A DNA stretch of 64,000 nt from Actinoallomurus spadix (GTDB taxonomy: Bacteria; Actinomycetota; Actinomycetes; Streptosporangiales; Streptosporangiaceae): the NCBI RefSeq assembly GCF_024055725.1, contig NZ_JAMXMX010000018.1, positions 62,001-126,000 on the forward strand, given 5' to 3'. The translations under genes and the position numbers were made by a program. Positions 60,610-64,000 of the stretch are shown here, piece by piece (position 1 is the stretch's first letter; every line of letters starts with the position of its first letter). The notes under the pieces were generated by a model. That model did not search any database and had not been told where the DNA came from. It saw only the letters and a list, made by a program, of their open reading frames with translations.

Positions 60610-62823
60610 ATGACCGAGATACCGACGCCCGACCGCACCGCCGCCACCTCCGCCGAGCGTCCGGCCCCGGCACCCGTCGTACCCGGGCCGGGCGCGATCG
60701 GCGCGCTGCGGCCCCTGGACCTGGGGCAGGTGCGCCTGCACCCGGACGGCCTCCTCGGCCGGTGGTGGCGGCGCAACGCGACGGCGACCCTGCCGCACTG
60801 CGTGGACCGGCTGCACCGCAGCGGGAACCTCGCGAACCTGCGCGCCGCGGCCGGGGAGAGCGAGGACGACTTCCGCGGCATGTGGTTCGCCGACTCGGAC
60901 GTGTACAAGACCCTGGAGGCGGCGGCCTGGCGGCTCGCCTCCCCCATGCCCGGCGACGGAGCCACTTCGCGGCTCGCCCCCTCCACGCCCGGCGACGACG
61001 CCGCCTCGCACCTCGCGTCCTCCCCGCCTGGCGACGACGCCGGACTGCGCGCCTTCGTGGCGGACACCACCGCCCTGCTGGCCCGAGCCCAGCGGCCGGA
61101 CGGCTACCTGAACTCCTACTTCACGCTCGTCGAGCCGGACCAGCGGTGGCGTAAGCCGGACTGGAGTCACGAGCTGTACTGCGCGGGCCATCTGATCCAG
61201 GCCGCGGTCGCCGCCGGCCGGGCCGGTGTGAGCGACGAGCTGGTACGCCTCGCCCGGCGGCTCGCCGACCTTCTGGTGGAGCGGTTCGGGCCGGGAGGCG
61301 TGGAGGAGGTGTGCGGGCACCCGGAGATCGAGACGGCGCTGGTCGAGCTGTACCGGCTGACCGGGCACCGGCCGTACCTGGACCTGGCGGCGCGGTTCGT
61401 CGACCTGCGCGGTCGGGGCCTGCTGCGGCCCGGCCCGTTCGGCGCGCGCTACTTCCAGGACCACGTGCCGCCCCGGGAGGCGCGGGAGGTCGCCGGCCAC
61501 GCCGTACGGCAGCTCTACCTGCTGGCCGGAGTGGTCGACGTCGCCGTCGAGACCGGCGACGAGGAACTGCTCGCGGCGGCGGAGCGGCTGTGGGAGGACG
61601 CCTTCCGCACCCGGACGTACGTCACCGGCGCGCACGGCTCCCGGCACCGGGACGAGGCGTACGGGAGCCCGTACGAGCTCCCGCCCGACCGGGCGTACGG
61701 CGAGACGTGCGCGGCGATCGCCAGTGTCCAGTACAACTGGCGGCTGCTCCTGGCCACCGGTAGGGCGCGGTACGCCGACGAGATGGAACGGGCGTTGTAC
61801 AACGCCGTCGCGGTCGCCGTGTCCGACGACGGCACGCGGTTCTTCTACTCGAACCCCCTCCAGGTGCGCACCGGGCACGCGGAGGCCGGCGAGGAGGGCG
61901 CCGTCCACCGGCTGCCCTGGTACACCTGCGCCTGCTGCCCGCCCAACATCGCCCGGCTGATGGCCTCGCTGCCGGCCTACCTGGCGACCGGCGACGACGA
62001 CGGCCTGCGGATCCACCTGTACGGCGCGGCCACCGTCGACGCCACCGTGCGCGGCGCGCCGGTCCAGGTCGCCATGCGCACCGACTATCCCTGGCAGGGC
62101 CGCGTCGAGCTGACCGTCACCGCCGAGGGGGCCCGCGCCGGCGGGCCCTGGACGCTCGCGCTGCGGGTGCCCGCCTGGTGCGCCGCGTACTCCGTCCTCG
62201 TCGACGGCGAGCCGGTACGGCTGGAGGCGGTGGACGGCTACCTGCACCTGACCCGGGACTGGGCGTCCGGCACCACCTTGGTGCTGGATCTGGACATGCC
62301 GGCCCGGTACGTCACCGCGCACCCGAGGGTGGACGCGGTGCGCGGCTGCGTCGCCCTGACGCGCGGACCGCTGGTGTACTGCCTGGAGGAGGCGGATCTG
62401 CCGGCCGGTGTGGTCCTGGAGGACCTCCGGCTGGACCTGGAGGTCCCGGTCGTCCCGGCGGTCGCGGACGAGAAGAGCCCACCGGCGGTGCCGGTCACCC
62501 TGGTCGCGGGCGGTTCCGCCGCGTGGACCGGGGACACGGCGCTGTACCGGGCCACCGGCGGCCCGTCCGCCGCGCGCGGCGCCGGTACCGCCCGCCCGTC
62601 CGCCGCGTGCGGAGCCGGCACGGTGCGCTCGTTCGCCGGGCAGGGTGACGGCACGGTTCGCTCGATCGCCGGGCAGGGTGACGGCACGGTTCGCTCGATC
62701 GCCGGGCAGGGTGACGGTGCCGGCGGCGGGTCGTTCCCGCTGACGGCGGTCCCGTATCTGTCGTGGGGCAACCGGGCGGAGGGCGCGATGCGGGTCTGGA
62801 TCCCCGTGGCGGGCCGGTACTGA
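60610..62823 (+). CDS. GH127 beta-L-arabinofuranosidase with repeat insertions
   Basis: A 737-residue GH127 enzyme. The zinc/nucleophile residues of HypBA1 are conserved: E365 and C367 in 'YGETCAAIAS', and C442, C443 in 'WYTCACCPPNIARL', C442 being the nucleophile. A ten-helix barrel and C-terminal beta-sandwich follow. It releases L-arabinose from beta-L-arabinofuranosides such as those on plant hydroxyproline-rich glycoproteins. Two repeat insertions (about residues 110-145 and 655-705) are not part of the normal fold. An in-frame ATG at 60550 overlaps the upstream stop (TGATG) but lacks a ribosome site; the ATG at 60610 has GAGAG/AGGA. Confidence 0.9.
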   Translation: MTEIPTPDRTAATSAERPAPAPVVPGPGAIGALRPLDLGQVRLHPDGLLGRWWRRNATATLPHCVDRLHRSGNLANLRAAAGESEDDFRGMWFADSDVYKTLEAAAWRLASPMPGDGATSRLAPSTPGDDAASHLASSPPGDDAGLRAFVADTTALLARAQRPDGYLNSYFTLVEPDQRWRKPDWSHELYCAGHLIQAAVAAGRAGVSDELVRLARRLADLLVERFGPGGVEEVCGHPEIETALVELYRLTGHRPYLDLAARFVDLRGRGLLRPGPFGARYFQDHVPPREAREVAGHAVRQLYLLAGVVDVAVETGDEELLAAAERLWEDAFRTRTYVTGAHGSRHRDEAYGSPYELPPDRAYGETCAAIASVQYNWRLLLATGRARYADEMERALYNAVAVAVSDDGTRFFYSNPLQVRTGHAEAGEEGAVHRLPWYTCACCPPNIARLMASLPAYLATGDDDGLRIHLYGAATVDATVRGAPVQVAMRTDYPWQGRVELTVTAEGARAGGPWTLALRVPAWCAAYSVLVDGEPVRLEAVDGYLHLTRDWASGTTLVLDLDMPARYVTAHPRVDAVRGCVALTRGPLVYCLEEADLPAGVVLEDLRLDLEVPVVPAVADEKSPPAVPVTLVAGGSAAWTGDTALYRATGGPSAARGAGTARPSAACGAGTVRSFAGQGDGTVRSIAGQGDGTVRSIAGQGDGAGGGSFPLTAVPYLSWGNRAEGAMRVWIPVAGRY
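60935..61045 (+). repeat. In-frame repeats in GH127 insertion 1
   Basis: Three imperfect units of about 39 bp around 'ccgcctggcgacgac' and 'cggctcgcc' encode SPMPGDGATSRLA, PSTPGDDAASHLA, SSPPGDDAGLRAF in a loop between two barrel helices. Confidence 0.75.
62614..62712 (+). repeat. 33-bp tandem repeats in GH127 insertion 2
   Basis: Three 33-bp units (62614-62646, 62647-62679, 62680-62712); the last two are identical. They encode the 11-residue unit GDGTVRSIAGQ. More diverged copies precede them ('GAGTARPSAAC'). Confidence 0.85.
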
Positions 62824-62891
62824 CCCGCCGTCCCGCGCGTCCCGGTCACGGTGCCGGTCATGCGCCGGGCGTTCCGTGCGACGATCGTGTC

Positions 62892-63269
62892 GTGAAAATC
62901 CTGATTCGAGTGGTAATCACCGCTGTTGCGCTGTGGGTCGCGACGCTGGTGGTCCACGGCATCGACGTCACGGCCGCGACGACACCGCGCAAGGTCGGCA
63001 CCCTGGTCGCCGTCGCGGTGGTGTTCGGCCTGATCAACGGGTTCCTCAAGCCCATCGTCAAGACCGTGGGGTGCGCGTTCTACGTCCTCACGCTGGGGCT
63101 GTTCGCGTTCGTCGTCAACGGGCTGCTGCTGTGGCTGGCGAGCTGGGCGGCGGGCAAGATGCACCTGCCGTTCCACGTGTCCGGCTTCTGGGCGGCGGTC
63201 TGGGGCGCGATCGTCGTCGGCGTGGTCAGCTGGCTGCTCAACCTGTTCGTCCACGACGACCAGGACTGA
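62892..63269 (+). CDS. Phage-holin-4-like family membrane protein
   Basis: A 125-residue membrane protein with four helices ('LIRVVITAVALWVATLVVHG', 'VGTLVAVAVVFGLINGFLKPIV', 'GCAFYVLTLGLFAFVVNGLLLWLASW', 'FWAAVWGAIVVGVVSWLLNLFV'). This is the Phage_holin_4_2/YvlD-like family. Despite the name it is a chromosomal protein; function unclear, envelope role likely. GTG start. Confidence 0.88.
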   Translation: MKILIRVVITAVALWVATLVVHGIDVTAATTPRKVGTLVAVAVVFGLINGFLKPIVKTVGCAFYVLTLGLFAFVVNGLLLWLASWAAGKMHLPFHVSGFWAAVWGAIVVGVVSWLLNLFVHDDQD

Positions 63270-63289
63270 ACCCCCGGCCGGGCCGCCGG

Positions 63290-63985
63290 TCAGAGGAGGC
63301 CGGCGTCCTTGAGGTGGCTCGTGTCGTTGAACGTGACGAGGCGCAGGCCCTCGTCCTCACGGGCCCAGACGGTGAGCGAGGCGTTGGCGACGACGGTGCG
63401 CTCGATGTCGAGCAGTTCCTCCTCGGAGAGCCGCTCGATGATGTACCTCGTCAGGACGACGATCGCGTCGTGCGCGACGACGAGGACCCGGCCGCCGGGG
63501 TGCTCCCGGTCCAGGTCGGCGAGCACACTCCGCAGCCGCAGCGCCACGTCCGCCCAGGACTCGCCGGCGGGCGGCCGGTAGTAGAACTTCCCGAGCCGGC
63601 GCTTGCGCTCCGCCTCCTCGGGGTGACGCGCCTGGACGCCGTGCTGCGTCAGCATGAACAGCACGCCGAGCTCACGGTCACGGAGCCGCTCGTCCAGGAC
63701 GACCGGCGGCGGGCCGGCCAGCTGTTCCAGGGCGAGCCGCGCGGTGTCCCGCGCCCGGAGGTACGGCGAGCACACCACCGCCGTCGGCCGCTCCTCCGAG
63801 GGCAGCGCGGCGAGCCGCCGGCCGAGCGCGGCCGCCTGCTCCCGTCCGAGCTGCGACAGCGGGACGTCGGCGTCGCGCAGGGTCATGTCGACCGCCTCGA
63901 GCCCGCGGGCCGCCGCGTCGTGCGACGCGACGTTCCCGGTGCTCTCGCCGTGCCTGGCCATGCCCAGCCACTGGAGGGACCTCAC
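63290..63985 (-). CDS. Histidine phosphatase family protein
   Basis: A 231-residue branch-1 histidine phosphatase: 'MARHGESTGN' with the catalytic RHG His near residue 12, 'LSQLGREQAAALGRRLAALP', 'VVCSPYLRARDTARL', 'DERLRDRELGVLF', and the second catalytic His in 'VLVVAHDAIVVLTRYII'. It probably dephosphorylates a sugar or small phosphate. GTG start close to the window edge; its promoter lies outside. Confidence 0.92.
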   Translation of the reverse strand: MRSLQWLGMARHGESTGNVASHDAAARGLEAVDMTLRDADVPLSQLGREQAAALGRRLAALPSEERPTAVVCSPYLRARDTARLALEQLAGPPPVVLDERLRDRELGVLFMLTQHGVQARHPEEAERKRRLGKFYYRPPAGESWADVALRLRSVLADLDREHPGGRVLVVAHDAIVVLTRYIIERLSEEELLDIERTVVANASLTVWAREDEGLRLVTFNDTSHLKDAGLL

Positions 63986-64000
63986 AGCACCGTGACCTTA

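Noticed and set aside
62892-63269. Holin-like gene as evidence of a prophage
   Set aside because: This family is common as a chromosomal membrane protein in actinomycetes, and no lysin, integrase or structural phage gene is nearby.

Overview
The window is very GC-rich, uses many GTG and TTG starts and GTGA/ATGA overlaps, and carries F420-type LLM oxidoreductases, an LysX fusion, PASTA-less PknB-like kinases and CBM2-tagged secreted enzymes. These point to an actinomycete. A member of the Streptosporangiales or Thermomonosporaceae is my guess from overall feel, not a proven placement. There is no rRNA, tRNA, CRISPR array, prophage or insertion sequence that I can support. Most of it reads as an ordinary chromosomal arm rich in catabolism and signalling.

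Layout. 1-9.7 kb: lipid or acyl-CoA style metabolism, with a thiolase cut by the window edge and its DUF35 partner behind a KstR-like operator. It also holds an MFS pump with a divergent LysR regulator, two SDRs, an LLM oxidoreductase, a Cys-less HesB-like protein, a heptad-repeat coiled-coil protein, an AttH-like lipocalin protein coupled to an ACAD10-like phosphotransferase, and an MBL-fold hydrolase. 9.8-19.5 kb: a complete oxidative (non-phosphorylating) L-fucose locus. It has a mutarotase and a FadR-type repressor on the minus strand. Divergent from them are diketo-acid hydrolase, L-fuconate dehydratase, 2-keto-3-deoxy-fuconate dehydrogenase, a three-part RbsBAC-type importer, L-fucose dehydrogenase and lactonase. 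FadR-like operator palindromes lie between the two arms. 19.5-29.3 kb: an SDR, a DUF433/PIN-like toxin-antitoxin pair in lower-GC DNA, two CBM2-tagged secreted polysaccharide enzymes, a secreted C39-like peptidase, a GPP34 protein, and an orphan JetD-type (Wadjet type II, TIGR02679-like) nuclease subunit with no jetABC beside it.

30-47.5 kb: lysX, a tandem pair of related Ser/Thr kinases with near-identical -10 regions right next to their ATGs, an anti-sigma-type ATPase, two NarL-type two-component systems plus an extra NarL-type regulator, a membrane-anchored esterase, a P450 whose 3' end is tandemly repeated in 50-bp units, a DeoR regulator, a CaiB-type racemase or transferase behind a perfect 21-bp palindrome, and small ORFs. 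48-52.5 kb: an orphan sensor kinase fused translationally to a HAD phosphatase, then a ROK regulator divergent from an MFS transporter.

52.5-62.8 kb: a LacI-controlled glycan locus. A secreted GH-A enzyme with ricin-type lectin and a LacI repressor are on the minus strand; a lipoprotein binding protein, two permeases, a GH63-like glycosidase and a GH127 beta-L-arabinofuranosidase are on the plus strand. Three perfect CGAACCGGTTCG palindromes sit next to good sigma70-type promoters on both sides, which makes this the clearest regulon in the window. The importer lacks its own ATPase, so it probably borrows a shared MsiK-type subunit (inference). The window ends with a small holin-like membrane protein and a histidine phosphatase.
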